DNA of 64,000 nt, from the NCBI RefSeq assembly GCF_003002065.1, contig NZ_PVZG01000003.1, positions 248,001 to 312,000 of the forward strand. The letters are read 5' to 3'. The stretch comes from Pseudosporangium ferrugineum. Its GTDB lineage: Bacteria; Actinomycetota; Actinomycetes; Mycobacteriales; Micromonosporaceae. The first letter of the stretch is position 1, and each line of letters begins with the position of its first letter. The notes below the pieces were generated by a model. It saw only the letters and a list, made by a program, of their open reading frames with translations. It had not been told where the DNA came from and did not search any database. This document shows, piece after piece, positions 8,333 through 17,179 of this stretch. The translations under genes and the position numbers were made by a program.

Positions 8333-9828
8333 CCACCGCGGTCGGCGTCACCGGCGTACGGCGCTGGGTCCGCCGTACTCAGTCGGCGCACCGGGAGCGC
8401 GGTGAGACGCTCGGCAACTTCTACTTCGCGGTGCTCTTCGTCGCGATCGTCGGCGGCATGGCGCACAAGCAGCTCGCCGTCGTCTTCTGGCCGGCCGCGC
8501 CGCACGCCTCGGGGCTTGCGGGTGCGGGCCTGGCGCTGGCCCTCACCGGCGGCCTCTACCTTGTCCTGCGCCGGCTCGGGCCGCTCGCGCTCAGCCGCCC
8601 GGCCGCCTCCTGGCTGCTCACCGCCCCGGTCAGCCGGCGCCGGCTGCTGCTGCCCTCGCTGTGCTGGGCGACCGTGGGCGCCGCCGCGGCGGGAGCGCTG
8701 GGCGGGTTCGCGATCCTCGGCCACACGACCGGTCGCCCGGTGACGGGGGCGGCGGAGCTGCTGCCCGCGTACGGGGCAGTGCTTGGTGGAGGGCTGCTGC
8801 TGCTGGCGCTCGGGGCGCAGGCGGACCGCTGGTGGTCGGCGCGCTCGGACGACGCGGCGTACCTGCTGCTGGCCGCCGGCCTGGCCGCCCTGGTCGCCGA
8901 CTCGGCCGGCGCCGCGATCCCGCTCTCCGCCGGCTGGCCCCCGGCCACCGCAGCGCTCGCGACCGTCGCCGGGCTCGCCGTGCTCCTGGTCGCGTTCTGG
9001 CTGGTGGCGGTGCGCCGGCTCGAGGGGACGCCGAACGAGCGCATCCTGGAGGCGTCCCGCACCGCCGGCACGCTCGCGGATTCGGCGTTCGGGGTGGAAC
9101 CGTCCTTCGTGACCGAGATGGTCGAGCGGCGCTACTGGGCCCACCGCAGGCTGCGATCGCGCCGGCTGCCGGCCCGCGTGCCCGTGCTGGTGGGCCAGGA
9201 CCTGCTGATGGTGCGCCGCCGCCCGCGACGCCTGCTGTGGCTGGCCGGGGCCAGCACGCTGCCCGCCCTGCTCGCCCACGCGCCCGGCTGGCTCCTCGGC
9301 GCGGCGGTGCTGGCCGGCGGCCTGCTCGCCGGCGGGGTCACGACGGCGAGCGTGCGGACGGACGCCGGCAACCCGTGGATGCTGCGCATGCTGGGGCTCA
9401 GCTCGCGCGCGGCGATCGTGCAGCGCCTCTGGGTGCCCGGCGTCCTGACCGCCCTCTGGTACGCCGCCGCCCTCGCCCTGCTGCGCGCCCTCGGCGACCT
9501 CCCCGCGGGCCCGTGGTGGGCGCTCGGCCTCGGCCTGGGACCGGTCGGCGCGGTCGCGGCGGTCCGCAAGGCGCGCACCGGTTTCGTGGACAACTCGCTG
9601 CTGCCGCTGGACACCCCGATGGGCTCCGTGTCGACCGGCCCGCTGATCGCCGCGTTCGCCGGCGTCGACATCCTGCTGCTCGGCCTGCCGACCGTGGTGC
9701 AGATCGCCCAGGGCGACCCGCTGAGCTGGACGGGCGTGGTGGTCCAGACGGCGGTGGCGGCCTTCGGCGCGCGGGCGTACGTCAGCGGCACGACCGCCAC
9801 CGACCGGGTGGAGCTGAGCGGCCGCTAG
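8329..9828 (+). CDS. ABC transporter permease-like multi-span membrane protein
   Basis: The 499-residue protein has many hydrophobic helices separated by short Arg-rich loops. A cytoplasmic stretch (about 230-300) contains [18 protein letters not shown]. It is probably the membrane partner of the ATPase whose stop codon it overlaps. It resembles an actinobacterial DUF-type permease family (perhaps DUF6297) more than classical ABC-2 permeases; I am not certain of the family. Its stop codon lies in a CTAG tetramer that is also the stop of the convergent nucS gene. Confidence 0.75.
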   Translation: MTTAVGVTGVRRWVRRTQSAHRERGETLGNFYFAVLFVAIVGGMAHKQLAVVFWPAAPHASGLAGAGLALALTGGLYLVLRRLGPLALSRPAASWLLTAPVSRRRLLLPSLCWATVGAAAAGALGGFAILGHTTGRPVTGAAELLPAYGAVLGGGLLLLALGAQADRWWSARSDDAAYLLLAAGLAALVADSAGAAIPLSAGWPPATAALATVAGLAVLLVAFWLVAVRRLEGTPNERILEASRTAGTLADSAFGVEPSFVTEMVERRYWAHRRLRSRRLPARVPVLVGQDLLMVRRRPRRLLWLAGASTLPALLAHAPGWLLGAAVLAGGLLAGGVTTASVRTDAGNPWMLRMLGLSSRAAIVQRLWVPGVLTALWYAAALALLRALGDLPAGPWWALGLGLGPVGAVAAVRKARTGFVDNSLLPLDTPMGSVSTGPLIAAFAGVDILLLGLPTVVQIAQGDPLSWTGVVVQTAVAAFGARAYVSGTTATDRVELSGR

Positions 9829-10484
9829 AAGAGGGTGAGCTCGTTGCGGTCCATGCCGCGCAGCTTGTCGTAGTCGACCACGACGCAGCGGATGCCGCGG
9901 TCGGTGGCGAGCACCCGGGCCTGCGGCTTGATCTCCTGGGCCGCGAAGACGCCCTGGACCGGCGCCAGCAGCGGGTCGCGGTTCATCAGCTCGAGGTAGC
10001 GGGTGAGCTGCTCGACGCCGTCGATCTCGCCGCGGCGCTTGATCTCCACGGCCACCGCCTTGCCCGCGGCGTCGCGGCAGAGCAGGTCGACCGGGCCGAT
10101 GGCGGTCATGTATTCGCGGCGTACCAGGCTCCAGCCTTCGCCGAAGGTCTCCGGGTGGGCCGCGAGCAGCTCCTGCAGGTGCGCCTCGACGCCGTCCTTC
10201 ACCAGGCCCGGGTCGACGCCCAGGTCGTACGAGGTGTCCTGGAAGATCTCCTCGAGGGTGATCCGCAGCTCCTCGCCGGCCTTGTTGACCACCTTCCAGA
10301 CGCCCGGTGCCTCCTGGAGCTTGCACGGCGGGCTCATCCAGTTGAGTGGCTTGTAGGCACGGTCGTCGGCGTGGATGGACACCGACCCGTCCGCCTTCAC
10401 CATCAACAGCCGGGTAGCCGGGGGCAGGTGGGCGGAGAGCCGGCCGACATAGTCCACGGAGCACTTCGCGATGACCAGACGCAC
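9825..10484 (-). CDS. nucS: Endonuclease NucS (EndoMS), mismatch-repair nuclease
   Basis: The protein has 219 residues and begins [21 protein letters not shown], as actinobacterial NucS does. The N-terminal half is the DNA-binding/dimerisation domain. The C-terminal half is a RecB-like nuclease with [19 protein letters not shown] and a later [12 protein letters not shown] supplying the Asp, Glu-x-Lys and Gln residues of the active site. NucS cuts both strands at mismatches and replaces MutS/MutL in most Actinobacteria. The protein ends ELTLF, which fits a beta-clamp binding peptide like those described for actinobacterial NucS. The last base of each stop codon overlaps in CTAG with the convergent permease gene. 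Confidence 0.93.
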   Translation of the reverse strand: MRLVIAKCSVDYVGRLSAHLPPATRLLMVKADGSVSIHADDRAYKPLNWMSPPCKLQEAPGVWKVVNKAGEELRITLEEIFQDTSYDLGVDPGLVKDGVEAHLQELLAAHPETFGEGWSLVRREYMTAIGPVDLLCRDAAGKAVAVEIKRRGEIDGVEQLTRYLELMNRDPLLAPVQGVFAAQEIKPQARVLATDRGIRCVVVDYDKLRGMDRNELTLF

Positions 10485-10531
10485 CGCACGAGGGTAGCCT
10501 CCGTCCCCCGGCGGGGCGAGCGCGGCGGTGC

Positions 10532-10543
10532 CATGCTGAGATC
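10532..10543 (+). promoter_or_regulatory. Possible -10 element CATGCT, leaderless arrangement
   Basis: CATGCT (10532-10537) is followed by 6 nt and GTG 10544. It deviates from TANNNT at the first base but keeps the same spacing as other genes in the window. Confidence 0.35.
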
Positions 10544-11170
10544 GTGCTCGAAGCCCTCACCGGTACGGGCCTGGCGGCATCCGCCGGGCTGAACGCGTAC
10601 ATCCCCCTGGTCACCATGGGTCTGCTGGACCGATACACCGACACCATCGACCTGCCCGGCGGCTGGCAGTGGCTGTCCAACGGCTGGGTGCTGCTGATCC
10701 TCGCCCTGCTGCTCGCCGTCGAGGTCGTGGCCGACAAGGTGCCCGTCGTCGACCACGTGAACGACATCGTGCAGACCGTGGTCCGGCCCACCGCGGGCGG
10801 GCTCGCGTTCGGCGCCGGCTCGGCGTCGGAGACGGTCACCGTGTCGGACCCGGGGTCGTTCTTCGGCTCGCACCAGTGGGTGCCCGTCGCCGCCGGCGTG
10901 GTCATCGCGCTCTGCGTGCACGGCGTCAAGGCCGCCTCCCGGCCGGTGGTGAACGCGACCACCGCCGGCGTCGGCGCCCCGGTGGCCAGCACGGCGGAGG
11001 ACTTCACCAGCGTCGCGTTGTCGCTGCTCGCGATCCTGCTCCCGGTGCTGGTCCTGCTCGGGCTGCTGCTGCTCGTGCTCGGCGCGGTGTGGGTGATCAG
11101 GCGACGTCGGCGGCGCAGGAGGGAACGGGGACCGTCCGAGGGTGTCGGGACCCAGCGCCTCTTTGGTTGA
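10544..11170 (+). CDS. DUF4126-like integral membrane protein
   Basis: The 208-residue membrane protein starts [21 protein letters not shown], the N-terminal pattern I associate with DUF4126. It has about four or five hydrophobic helices, the segment [19 protein letters not shown] between helices, and an Arg-rich C-terminus after the last helix. Function is unknown. It ends 8 nt before the GTG of the next membrane-protein gene and is probably co-transcribed with it. Confidence 0.75.
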   Translation: MLEALTGTGLAASAGLNAYIPLVTMGLLDRYTDTIDLPGGWQWLSNGWVLLILALLLAVEVVADKVPVVDHVNDIVQTVVRPTAGGLAFGAGSASETVTVSDPGSFFGSHQWVPVAAGVVIALCVHGVKAASRPVVNATTAGVGAPVASTAEDFTSVALSLLAILLPVLVLLGLLLLVLGAVWVIRRRRRRRRERGPSEGVGTQRLFG

Positions 11171-11178
11171 CTTCCCCG

Positions 11179-12669
11179 GTGCCCGCGATAGCCGTACCCG
11201 CCTTCGCCCTCACCTGGTGGCTGGGGTGCTACCTCGTCGCGCGTGATCCGGCCCGGATCCTGCTGTGGCGGGCAGGCGGGGCGCTCGGGTCGTACGCCGT
11301 GGCGGTGGCCGCGTGGACGGTCGCACCGGGCTCCGGCACGGCGATGGTGCTGCTGTGCGTGCCGGCGCTGGGCTGGGCGGGGGTGGCGGCGGCGCTGATC
11401 CCGCGGGGCGTGCCGGAGCGGCGGCCGGTGAATCTCGGGTGGGCGTACGCGTCGGGGGTCTTCCTGATCCTGGCCGTCCTGCTGCCCGGCGTCGGCAAGC
11501 TGGTCGCCGTGGCGCCGCTGGCCGGCGCGCTGGCCCTGCTGCTGCGGTACGCCGACCGTGTACGCCCGCGCCGGCTGCCCGCCGCCTTCGCCGCGGCCGC
11601 CGCCCTGTACGCCGCCGGCCTGGTCATCGTGCTGATCCCGATCGACCTCGGCTCGGCGGAGCTGGTGATCGCCACGATCGGCCTCGACCAGCTGCTGCTC
11701 GGCTACCTGGTGGCCGTCGCGGACGCGGTCGAGGCCGGCGAGCGGCTCCTGCCCGACCTGCGGCGTTCGCTGGTGGCCGCGGGGGCGGCGACGCTGCTGT
11801 TCGGCGGGCCGGTCGCCCTGACCCTGCTCGCGGCGCCCGGCCTGCACACGGTCGCCGTCCTCCAGTTCGTGCTCGTGGCCGTGGTGCTGGGCGCGGTCGG
11901 GACGGCCGTGCCGCTGCGCGCCGGGCTCGACCGGCTGGCGTTCCTCCAGGACGAGCGGCTGCGGGCGGACCGCGCGGCGCTGATGGTCGCGGCCGACGCG
12001 CTGCCCCGGCGGCGCGAGCGGCACCAGATGATCGCCATGGACGAGGACGAGTTCCACCGGCTGACCCGGCGGGCGCTCGACGACTACGCCGACATCGGCC
12101 GGCTGCTGCGCAACCCGCTCATCGACCTGCCCACGGTGGACCGCCGGTTGCACGCGCGCGGGCCGGGCGTGGCGGATCAGCCGCTGGTCCGGGTCGCCGA
12201 GCTGCGGGCAGTGCTGGCCGAGCACGTGCAGAAGCTGCGGCCGGCCGGCGGGTTCGGCACGACCGACGAGTGGCGGTTCTACAACGCGTTGCACTACTGC
12301 TGCGTGCTGGGGCTGCGGCCGTACGAGCGGACACCCCGGACGGACGGCCTGGACCGCGACGCCCGCCGGGCGGTCGACTGGCTGCGCCGGTACGTGCCCC
12401 GCAAGACGCTGCGCCGCTGGACGGCCGAGGGCGCCGACCTGGTGGCCGCGCGGCTCTGGCGGGACCTGGTCACCGCCGATCCCCGCTGGCTGAGCCGGAC
12501 GGCCGCGGGCGTGCCGGCGCCCCGCGACGCCGACGGTCACCGGGACGGCCCGGTCCTCGACGGCCGCCGTCCGGACCCGGCGCTCCGGCGGGACCGGACC
12601 CGGCCGAGGGGTACGGCCCGGCCCCTCGATCCGCCGGATCGGGGGGCCCGCCCGGGCGGGGGACGGTGA
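11179..12669 (+). CDS. Uncharacterised membrane protein with cytoplasmic C-terminal domain
   Basis: The protein has 496 residues. Residues 1-260 contain about eight or nine hydrophobic helices. The remaining part is soluble and contains DEDEFHRLTRRALDDYADI and TTDEWRFYNALHYCCVLGL, a compact helical domain that I do not recognise. The last 60 residues are Arg/Pro/Asp-rich and likely disordered. GTG 11179 is the chosen start; TTG 11167, overlapping the previous stop, is possible. No catalytic motif is visible. The membrane-plus-soluble layout would suit a sensor or scaffold, but that is speculation. Confidence 0.6.
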   Translation: MPAIAVPAFALTWWLGCYLVARDPARILLWRAGGALGSYAVAVAAWTVAPGSGTAMVLLCVPALGWAGVAAALIPRGVPERRPVNLGWAYASGVFLILAVLLPGVGKLVAVAPLAGALALLLRYADRVRPRRLPAAFAAAAALYAAGLVIVLIPIDLGSAELVIATIGLDQLLLGYLVAVADAVEAGERLLPDLRRSLVAAGAATLLFGGPVALTLLAAPGLHTVAVLQFVLVAVVLGAVGTAVPLRAGLDRLAFLQDERLRADRAALMVAADALPRRRERHQMIAMDEDEFHRLTRRALDDYADIGRLLRNPLIDLPTVDRRLHARGPGVADQPLVRVAELRAVLAEHVQKLRPAGGFGTTDEWRFYNALHYCCVLGLRPYERTPRTDGLDRDARRAVDWLRRYVPRKTLRRWTAEGADLVAARLWRDLVTADPRWLSRTAAGVPAPRDADGHRDGPVLDGRRPDPALRRDRTRPRGTARPLDPPDRGARPGGGR

Positions 12670-12707
12670 CCATTCGAAGCCGACACGCGGCACATATGGT
12701 CGAGAAA

Positions 12708-12750
12708 CCCCCCATAGTGGTTAAAATCCCCCCACGTCGATTCCGGGGGG
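12708..12750. promoter_or_regulatory. C6/G6 direct and inverted repeats around an AT-rich core
   Basis: Two CCCCCCA boxes (12708-12714 and 12728-12734) flank tagtggttaaaat, the most AT-rich stretch nearby. The second box and GGGGGG (12745-12750) form an inverted repeat directly before GTG 12755. This could be an operator with a promoter core for the FtsK-like gene. The G6 tract could also serve as a weak ribosome binding site. Confidence 0.35.
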
Positions 12751-12754
12751 TCGA

Positions 12755-15400
12755 GTGGGTAGCCACCGCAACGCGCTGGTCGCCGTCGTCCGGCAGGAGC
12801 TGGCCGAGGCACGCGGCACCGCCCGGGCCGTGCTGGCCGCCGCCGAGTCGGCCCGCAACGAGGCCCAGCGCCGGAAGAAGCTGATCCGGGACGCGTACGC
12901 GACCTGCCTCGCCCAGCTCGCCGAGGCGCGCGACACCGCCCGGCAGGACATCCTGCGCCGCACCCAGGCCGAGGCGGCCACCCTGACCCGCAACGTCGAG
13001 TCGCTGGCCGCCCTCACCGCGTCCGGCGCCGCCGGCACGTCGTGGCGCTACTGGACGCCGACCGAACCCGACCGGGTGGGCCGGCCCGGGCTGCTGCGGA
13101 TCGGGACGGTCGCGTACGAGGCCGGCGAGACGCGGACCAAGCTCCCCGCCCTGGTCCCGTTCCTCGACCACGCGCACGTGAACGTCCTCGGCGACCAGCC
13201 GGCCGCCGACGGCGTCGTCTCCGGGCTGCTGCTGCGGGCCCTCGGCACCACCCGGCCCGGCGACGTGCGGCTCAGCGTGTACGACCCCGAGCAGCTCGGC
13301 GGCACCCTGGCCGCGTTCGCGCCGCTGGGCAACGCCGGCCTGCTCTCGTTCGTCAGCCCCGGCGGGCTCGGCGCCGCCCTCGACGAGCTGGTCGAGCACA
13401 TCTGCCGGGTCAACGAGAGCGTGCTGGCCGGCGAGTACGCCTCCCTGACCGAACTCACCGCCGCCACCACCGGGCCGCGCCCCGAGCCGTGGCGGGTGGT
13501 GGTGCTGCTGTTCGACCCCGGCCGCACCGGGCATCTCACCGGCGAGCAGCGCGCGCAGCTCGATCGCGTGGTGCGTACCGGCGTGGCTTGCGGCGTACAC
13601 CTGGTGGTCCGGGGTCTGGAGCTGGCACCGCACCCGACGGTGGAGCGCATCGCGGTGCGCGGGGAATCCGCGAGCTGCGACACCACCGGGACCCTGATCG
13701 TCACCCTCGACGCGGCGCCGCCGCCGGAGCGGATCGCCGCGTTCTGCCGGGCCACCGCCGAGCGGCTGCGCGCGGGCCCGCCGCCGGCCCGCTTCGCCGA
13801 CCTCGAGCCGGAGAAGCTCTGGACCGAGTCGTCCGCGCACGGCCTGACCGCGCCGATCGGCGACAGCACCGACGGCTCGCTGGTGGAGGTGGCGCTCGGC
13901 GACGACCCGCCGCACGCGCTCATCGGCGGGCCGTCCGGGTCCGGCAAGACCAACCTGATCTACGCCTGGATCGGCTCGCTCGCCGCCCGGTACGGCCCCG
14001 GGGAACTCGCCCTCTACCTGCTCGATTTCAAGGAGGGCGTGTCCTTCGCCCGGTTCGCGCCCGGACCGCGGGACCCGAGCTGGCTGCCGCAGGTGCGGCT
14101 GGCCGGCATCAACGTCAACGGCGACCGCGAGTTCGGCCTGGCCATGCTCCGCCACCTCGGCGAGGAGCTGCGGACCCGGGCCCAGGCCGCCAAACGGTAC
14201 GAGGCGTCGAAGCTGGCCGAGCTGCGCGCGGAGGACCCGGGCGGGCACTGGCCCCGGATCGTCGCGGTCATCGACGAGTTCCAGGTGCTGCTCACCGGCC
14301 GCGACGCCGTCGCCGACGAGGCGGTCACGCTGCTGGAGGACCTCGCCCGCCGCGGCCGTTCGCAGGGCATCCACCTGATCCTGGCCAGCCAGGACGTCTC
14401 CGGCATCGAGGCGCTCTGGGGCCGCTCGGGCCTGGTCGGCCAGTTCACCCTGCGCATCGCGCTGCCCAAGGCGCGGCGGATCCTGGCCGACACCAACCTG
14501 GCCGCCGCGGTCATCCCCCGGTTCCACGCGGTCGTCAACGCCGACTCCGGGGTCGCCGGCGCCAACCGGGTGGTGCGGCTGCCCGACGCGAGCGACCGGG
14601 CGGTGTGGCGGTCGCTGCAGCGCAAGCTGTGGCGCGAACGGCCGGAGACGTGCGTACCGCCGCGGCTCTTCGACGGTGACGCCGTGCCCCGGCTGCCGGC
14701 CATGTACCGGCCCGCGGGCCGGGTGCCGCGGGGCGCCGCCGACGTCGGTTCCTCGCCGGGCGCGGTGCTGGGCGAGCGCATCGACGTGTCCGCGCGGCCG
14801 GCGCGGCTGCGGCTGGGCCGGATGCCGGGACGCAACCTGGCGGTGCTCGGCACCCGCATCGACGAGGCGTGCGACGTGCTGGCCTCCGCCGCCCTGTCGC
14901 TCGCCGCGCAGGGCCCCGCCCGCTTCCGCATCGTCTGCCTCGACCCCGGCGCCGAGCGGCCGGCCGCCCGGCTGGTCGCCGAACTCCCCCAGGCCGACTG
15001 GTACGGACCCGCCGACCTCGACGACCTGTTCGGCACGCTCGCCCCGGACGGCATTCCGCACTACGTGCTCGGGTACGCGCTCGACGCGGCCGGCCCGGCG
15101 TACCGGGAACGGCTTAGGGGCCTGCTCGCCGACGGGCCGGAGCAGCGCCTGCACGTGCTGGGCTGGTGGCGCTCGGTCCCCCGGCTGCGCGACGACCTGG
15201 GCGGGATCGGGGCGCGGCTGGACACGATCGGCGCGTGGGTGGCGCTGGACGTGCAGGGCCCCGAGCTCAGTCCGCTCTCCCCGCAACCCGGCGGGCCGGC
15301 CTGGTACCCGCGCCGGCGTCGGGCCCTCTTCTTCGACCGGTCGGTGCACCGCCATCCGGAAGTGATCATCCCGTACGAGGTGAACAGTGACCACACGTGA
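12755..15400 (+). CDS. FtsK/SpoIIIE (EccC-like) ATPase with three P-loop-type domains
   Basis: The protein has 881 residues. Residues 1-90 are a coiled coil (AEARGTARAVLAAAESARN). Three FtsK-like folds follow. The first (about 110-345) has a degenerate P-loop (VLGDQPAADG). The second (about 360-630) is intact: Walker A GGPSGSGKT at about 391-399, Walker B VAVIDEFQ at about 503-510, and a RRGRSQGIHLILASQD arginine-finger/sensor region. The third (about 690-870) has lost its P-loop (VLGTRIDEACD). Three tandem ATPase domains with a single canonical active site recall EccC/EssC of type VII secretion, although no WXG100 gene is visible and there are no N-terminal membrane helices. The 3' end overlaps the next gene by 14 nt; that gene supplies membrane helices, so the two products probably work as one complex. 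Confidence 0.75.
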   Translation: MGSHRNALVAVVRQELAEARGTARAVLAAAESARNEAQRRKKLIRDAYATCLAQLAEARDTARQDILRRTQAEAATLTRNVESLAALTASGAAGTSWRYWTPTEPDRVGRPGLLRIGTVAYEAGETRTKLPALVPFLDHAHVNVLGDQPAADGVVSGLLLRALGTTRPGDVRLSVYDPEQLGGTLAAFAPLGNAGLLSFVSPGGLGAALDELVEHICRVNESVLAGEYASLTELTAATTGPRPEPWRVVVLLFDPGRTGHLTGEQRAQLDRVVRTGVACGVHLVVRGLELAPHPTVERIAVRGESASCDTTGTLIVTLDAAPPPERIAAFCRATAERLRAGPPPARFADLEPEKLWTESSAHGLTAPIGDSTDGSLVEVALGDDPPHALIGGPSGSGKTNLIYAWIGSLAARYGPGELALYLLDFKEGVSFARFAPGPRDPSWLPQVRLAGINVNGDREFGLAMLRHLGEELRTRAQAAKRYEASKLAELRAEDPGGHWPRIVAVIDEFQVLLTGRDAVADEAVTLLEDLARRGRSQGIHLILASQDVSGIEALWGRSGLVGQFTLRIALPKARRILADTNLAAAVIPRFHAVVNADSGVAGANRVVRLPDASDRAVWRSLQRKLWRERPETCVPPRLFDGDAVPRLPAMYRPAGRVPRGAADVGSSPGAVLGERIDVSARPARLRLGRMPGRNLAVLGTRIDEACDVLASAALSLAAQGPARFRIVCLDPGAERPAARLVAELPQADWYGPADLDDLFGTLAPDGIPHYVLGYALDAAGPAYRERLRGLLADGPEQRLHVLGWWRSVPRLRDDLGGIGARLDTIGAWVALDVQGPELSPLSPQPGGPAWYPRRRRALFFDRSVHRHPEVIIPYEVNSDHT

Positions 15401-16124
15401 CCGCGACTACCAGCTGATGATGACCGCGCTCGCCGAGGTCGCCCGGCGGCGCGACACCGAGCTGCGCGGCGCCGAGGAGGCGTACCGGACCAGCGCCGCG
15501 CAGGCCGCCGGCGAGCTCGCCCGCGCCGAGGGAGACGCGGCCGCCGCGGACCGCTGGGCGGGGGCGGCGGCGGCCCAGGTGCTCGACGTCGACCGGGAGG
15601 CCGCCCGGCTCTGGGACCAGCTGCGCCGCGCACCGGGCCTGCGGGTACGCGCCCTCGGCGAGGTGCCCGAGCCGATCGCGATCGACGCGCTGCCCCGCGT
15701 GGCCCTGGAACGCTCCCCCGACTCCCGGTCGCCGGTCCCCGCGCCCCGGCAGTCGGCGCGCACGCTGCTCGCCCGGGCCGCGGAGCGCATCGACGTGACC
15801 GTACGCCCGGCCGAGCGCCGTTCCCTGCCGCGCTGGGTGCTGCCCCTGCTGCCGCTGCTGGGTGCGCTGGTCGCGGGCCTGACCGGGCTCCTCGCCGCCG
15901 GGCTGGTGACGGTGGGCAGCACGGACGTGCCGGGCGCGACGCTGATCCGCGGGCTCGGCTGGCTCGCGTTCCTCGTGGCGCCCTCCGCCGGGGTGCCGGT
16001 GGGCGCGCTGGTGGCCCACCGGCGGCTGCACGCCCGCCTGGACATCGGCGGCATCGGCCTCACGCTGCTCGGCGGCATGGCGGCGGCCACGCTGCTCTCG
16101 GTGACGTTCGCGGCGAACCGCTGA
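15387..16124 (+). CDS. Coiled-coil protein with C-terminal membrane helices, partner of the FtsK-like ATPase
   Basis: The 245-residue protein has a helical coiled-coil first half (RRRDTELRGAEEAYRTSAAQ), a short linker rich in Arg and Pro, and three or four membrane helices from about residue 150 (WVLPLLPLLGALVAGLTGLL and others). Its GTG start lies 14 nt inside the upstream ATPase gene, a strong sign of translational coupling. Because the ATPase lacks membrane helices, this protein may anchor it. I know of no characterised family for it. Confidence 0.65.
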   Translation: MTTRDRDYQLMMTALAEVARRRDTELRGAEEAYRTSAAQAAGELARAEGDAAAADRWAGAAAAQVLDVDREAARLWDQLRRAPGLRVRALGEVPEPIAIDALPRVALERSPDSRSPVPAPRQSARTLLARAAERIDVTVRPAERRSLPRWVLPLLPLLGALVAGLTGLLAAGLVTVGSTDVPGATLIRGLGWLAFLVAPSAGVPVGALVAHRRLHARLDIGGIGLTLLGGMAAATLLSVTFAANR

Positions 16125-16127
16125 GCC

Positions 16128-16263
16128 GGCGGCCACCCTGCCCTCGGCGAGCCGCCGGGCCCGCGGCCACCCAGCCCTCAGCAACCCGCCGGGCCCGCGG
16201 CCACCCAGCCCTGAGCAACCCGCCGGGCCGGCGGCCACCCAGCCCTCGGCGGGCCGCTGGGTT
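16128..16263. repeat. 34-bp tandem repeat, four copies
   Basis: Four imperfect copies start at 16128, 16162, 16196 and 16230. The core is gcggccacccagccctc and the unit ends in gccgggcc. The array fills the whole gap between the coiled-coil membrane gene and the -10 element of the next ABC gene. The GC-rich inverted elements inside each copy could form hairpins and insulate the two transcripts. Confidence 0.9.
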
Positions 16264-16274
16264 AGGTTGCCTCC
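16263..16274 (+). promoter_or_regulatory. -10 element TAGGTT, leaderless arrangement
   Basis: TAGGTT (16263-16268) plus 6 nt precedes ATG 16275. The hexamer begins in the last base of the 34-bp repeat array, so the array occupies the -35 region. Confidence 0.6.
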
Positions 16275-17126
16275 ATGACGGAGGCCGCGATAGAGGTACG
16301 AGGGCTGCGCAAGGTCTACGGCGACACGGTCGCGGTGGACGGTGTGGACCTGACGGTGGCGCGGGGCGAGATCTTCGCGCTGCTCGGCCCGAACGGCGCC
16401 GGCAAGACCACCACGGTCGAGATCCTCGAGGGCTACCGCAAGCGCGACGGCGGCGAGGTGCGCGTGCTCGGCGTCGACCCGGCGGTCGAGGACGCCGCGA
16501 AGCGCCGGTGGCGCACCCGGGTCGGCATCGTGCTCCAGGGCACCGGCGAGTTCGACGAGCTGACCGTCGGCGAGGTGGTCGGCCACTTCGCCCGGTTCTA
16601 CCCCGAGCCCGACGATCCGGCGGACGTCATCGCGCGGGTGGGCCTGACAGAAAAGGCCCGTTCGCGTACGCACACCCTCTCGGGCGGGCAGAAGCGGCGG
16701 CTCGACGTCGCGCTGGGCATCATCGGCCGGCCGGAGCTGCTCTTCCTCGACGAGCCCACCACCGGCTTCGACCCGGAGGCCCGCCGCGAGTTCTGGACGC
16801 TGATCCGCGACCTGGCCGGCAGCGGTACGACGATCGTGCTCACCACGCACTACCTGGAGGAGGCGGAGACCCTCGCCGACCGGGTCGGGGTGATCACGGC
16901 CGGGCGGCTGATCGCCGTGGACACCCCGCGGCGGCTGGGCAACCGGGATTCCGCCCTGGCGACCGTCTCCTGGCGTACGGCGGAAGGCGCCTGGGAAAGC
17001 ACCCGCAGCGCGACGCCGACGGCCGTGGTCACCGACCTGGCCGCGCGCTTCGACGGCGAGGTCCCCGGCCTGACGGTGACCAGACCGACCCTTGAGGACA
17101 TCTATCTCGACATGATTTCAGCATGA
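16275..17126 (+). CDS. ABC transporter ATP-binding protein (DrrA-type exporter)
   Basis: The 283-residue ATPase carries Walker A GPNGAGKTT followed by TVEILEGYRKRDGG, ABC signature LSGGQKRRLDVA, Walker B LLFLDEPTTGFDPEA and a switch His in TTHYLEEAE. The C-terminal 65 residues form the small extra domain usual in DrrA/NodI-type exporters (RLIAVDTP...LEDIYLDM). It is coupled to a downstream ABC-2 permease and probably exports a hydrophobic metabolite or drug. Specificity is not predictable. Confidence 0.9.
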   Translation: MTEAAIEVRGLRKVYGDTVAVDGVDLTVARGEIFALLGPNGAGKTTTVEILEGYRKRDGGEVRVLGVDPAVEDAAKRRWRTRVGIVLQGTGEFDELTVGEVVGHFARFYPEPDDPADVIARVGLTEKARSRTHTLSGGQKRRLDVALGIIGRPELLFLDEPTTGFDPEARREFWTLIRDLAGSGTTIVLTTHYLEEAETLADRVGVITAGRLIAVDTPRRLGNRDSALATVSWRTAEGAWESTRSATPTAVVTDLAARFDGEVPGLTVTRPTLEDIYLDMISA

Positions 17127-17179
17127 TCGACTGCACCGGAGCGGGCGAAGCGAAAGTGAAGGGCCAGGAGAGCATGCCC

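Noticed and set aside
7735..12693. A 1652-codon open frame on the minus strand
   Set aside because: It is antisense to several well-supported genes, contains no family motif and shows the Arg/Pro/Gly/His mix typical of shadow frames.
12755..16124. Complete type VII secretion locus
   Set aside because: Only the ATPase resembles EccC; there is no WXG100, EccB, EccD, EccE or MycP gene in the window.
17123..17179. Start of the ABC-2 permease at the ATGA overlap
   Set aside because: The extra residues are hydrophilic and unlike family N-termini, while AGGAG at 17166-17170 fits ATG 17180.
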